From Bacteroidaceae bacterium (lineage in GTDB: Bacteria > Bacteroidota > Bacteroidia > Bacteroidales > Bacteroidaceae), in the NCBI GenBank assembly GCA_017962495.1, contig JAGCVH010000009.1:25137-89136 (forward strand): a stretch of DNA of 64,000 nucleotides, in the 5' to 3' direction. How positions within the stretch are numbered: the first letter of the stretch is position 1; each line of letters starts with the position of its first letter. The notes below the pieces were generated by a model. The model had not been told where the DNA came from and searched no databases. It worked only from the letters and a program-made list of their open reading frames with translations. Shown piece by piece: positions 63,177-64,000 of the stretch. A program made the translations under genes and the position numbers.

Positions 63177-63944
63177 ATGACTAATCAAGATATCATACAA
63201 CCCGAAAACCTCGTTTACAAGAAACCACGCCTGCTCAACGACAACCCCATGCACTACTGCCCGGGGTGCAGCCACAGCGTGGTGCATAAACTTATTGCAG
63301 AAATCATCGACGAGATGGGTCTCGAAGAAAAAACCATAGGCATCTCCCCCGTTGGATGTGCCGTATTTGCCTACAACTATATCGACATCGATTGGATAGA
63401 GGCGGCTCACGGAAGAGCTCCTGCCGTAGCTTGTGCTGCCAAACGCCTATGGCCTGGCCATCTGGTATTTACCTATCAAGGCGATGGCGACCTGGCTTGC
63501 ATAGGAACGGCAGAAACCATTCACGCCCTGAATCGTGGCGACAACATCGTCATCATCTTTGTCAACAACGCCATATACGGAATGACGGGAGGCCAGATGG
63601 CTCCTACCACGCTGATGGGAATGAAGACGAGCACCTGCCCCTACGGACGCCAAGCCGACTTGCACGGATTCCCCTTGAAGATTACCGAGATAGCAGCCAC
63701 CCTCGAAGGCACTTGCTTCGTCACTCGGCAGGCTGTAAGCAAAGTGGCTTACATCCGTCGCACTAAGGCGGCTCTGCGCAAGGCTTTCGAGTATTCCTTG
63801 CAAGGCAAGGGCAGCAGTCTTGTCGAGATTGTAAGTACATGCAGTTCGGGATGGAAGATGACGCCTGAGGAGGCCAACGAATGGATGGAAGACCGCATGT
63901 TTGGATACTATCATCTGGGAGACCTGAAGGACGTGAAGAGTTGA
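63177..63944 (+). CDS. vorA: 2-oxoacid:ferredoxin oxidoreductase beta subunit (thiamine diphosphate)
   Basis: Thiamine-diphosphate-binding subunit, 255 aa. Cys-containing HYCPGCSHSVVHKLIAE near 27, GISPVGCAVFAYNYIDIDWIEAAHGRAPAVACAAKR, and the TPP/Mg motif GDGDLACIGTAETIHALNRGDNIVIIFVNNAIYGMTGGQMAPTT (about 102-145). It follows the small membrane protein by 6 bp. A gamma subunit is expected beyond the window end. The symbol is by gene order and is tentative. Confidence 0.92.
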   Translation: MTNQDIIQPENLVYKKPRLLNDNPMHYCPGCSHSVVHKLIAEIIDEMGLEEKTIGISPVGCAVFAYNYIDIDWIEAAHGRAPAVACAAKRLWPGHLVFTYQGDGDLACIGTAETIHALNRGDNIVIIFVNNAIYGMTGGQMAPTTLMGMKTSTCPYGRQADLHGFPLKITEIAATLEGTCFVTRQAVSKVAYIRRTKAALRKAFEYSLQGKGSSLVEIVSTCSSGWKMTPEEANEWMEDRMFGYYHLGDLKDVKS

Positions 63945-63945
63945 T

Positions 63946-64000
63946 AGATAATAGTTAATAGTTTAGAGATAATAGTTAATAGTTTAGAGATAATAGTTAA
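63946..64000 (+). repeat. 21-bp AT-rich tandem repeat at window end
   Basis: AGATAATAGTTAATAGTTTA plus G repeated at 63946-63966 and 63967-63987, with a partial third copy reaching the window end. The unit itself contains TAATAGTT sub-repeats. No coding potential. Confidence 0.9.

Overview
The window looks like a chromosomal segment from a Bacteroidales bacterium, most probably Prevotella or a close relative. The evidence is: repeated Bacteroidetes-type promoters (TTTG, 19-20 bp, TAnnTTTG); arginine synthesis through an acyl-ornithine transcarbamylase (ArgF'); type III glutamine synthetase; an LptD-like outer-membrane protein; a streptopain-like C10 protease and secreted enzymes ending in a 'YDLxGR...GxYIKxGKKI' tail; and many DUFs typical of the group (DUF4923, DUF4468). 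The species assignment is inference. There is no phage, insertion sequence or CRISPR.

Layout. 1-8.4 kb: proline/arginine operon (proB end, proA, argF', argB, argE, argH), then a C10 protease and a coupled HD hydrolase. 8.6-13.8 kb: ECF sigma factor with a polytopic membrane protein, lptD, and a small DNA-metabolism-like protein on the opposite strand. 14-20.5 kb: lipoprotein, GH51 arabinofuranosidase, mltG, CE12 acetylesterase, GT32-type sugar transferase. 20.6-27.8 kb: tRNA-Thr(CGT), thioredoxin-like protein, queF, HAD phosphatase, WecG/TagA transferase, M15 peptidase, nucleotidyltransferase, glnN. 27.7-35.9 kb (minus strand): SpoU methyltransferase, DUF4923 lipoprotein, RluA pseudouridine synthase, IMPACT protein, DUF1015-serA-serC, a zinc phospholipase/nuclease-like protein, and decayed coding remnants. 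36.3-46.1 kb: a glycan-degradation block without SusC/SusD: PL11 and GH2 (plus), GH16, GH8 and GH115 (minus), pointing to rhamnogalacturonan-I and glucuronoxylan as substrates. 46.2-52.8 kb: DnaJ/TerB protein, DbpA-like helicase, a frameshifted serine palmitoyltransferase (spt), a lipid kinase, udk, and an MltF-like transglycosylase. 52.7-55.9 kb: Dna2-like nuclease-helicase. 56-60.8 kb: TolC/MacA/MacB-type efflux operon. 60.8-64 kb: DUF4468 and TPR proteins, then a 2-oxoacid:ferredoxin oxidoreductase operon running off the window.

Most of the unexplained structure lies in the intergenic spacers. A very regular 22-bp tandem array (nine units) fills the gap inside the efflux operon, and a decayed relative with the same period lies in opposite orientation at 47.1 kb. 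A dispersed GC-rich element occurs with an exact 18-nt core on both sides of the sigma-factor/membrane-protein pair and again, imperfectly, before the GH51 gene. Many spacers carry short AT-rich tandem repeats. Two promoters 25 kb apart share a 21-nt identical block, and a tRNA terminator runs directly into the -33 box of the next promoter. Gene-level oddities are the single-base frameshift in spt, a lipoprotein transglycosylase with no normal start codon before its lipobox, and a 112-residue protein with two clamp-binding-like motifs.
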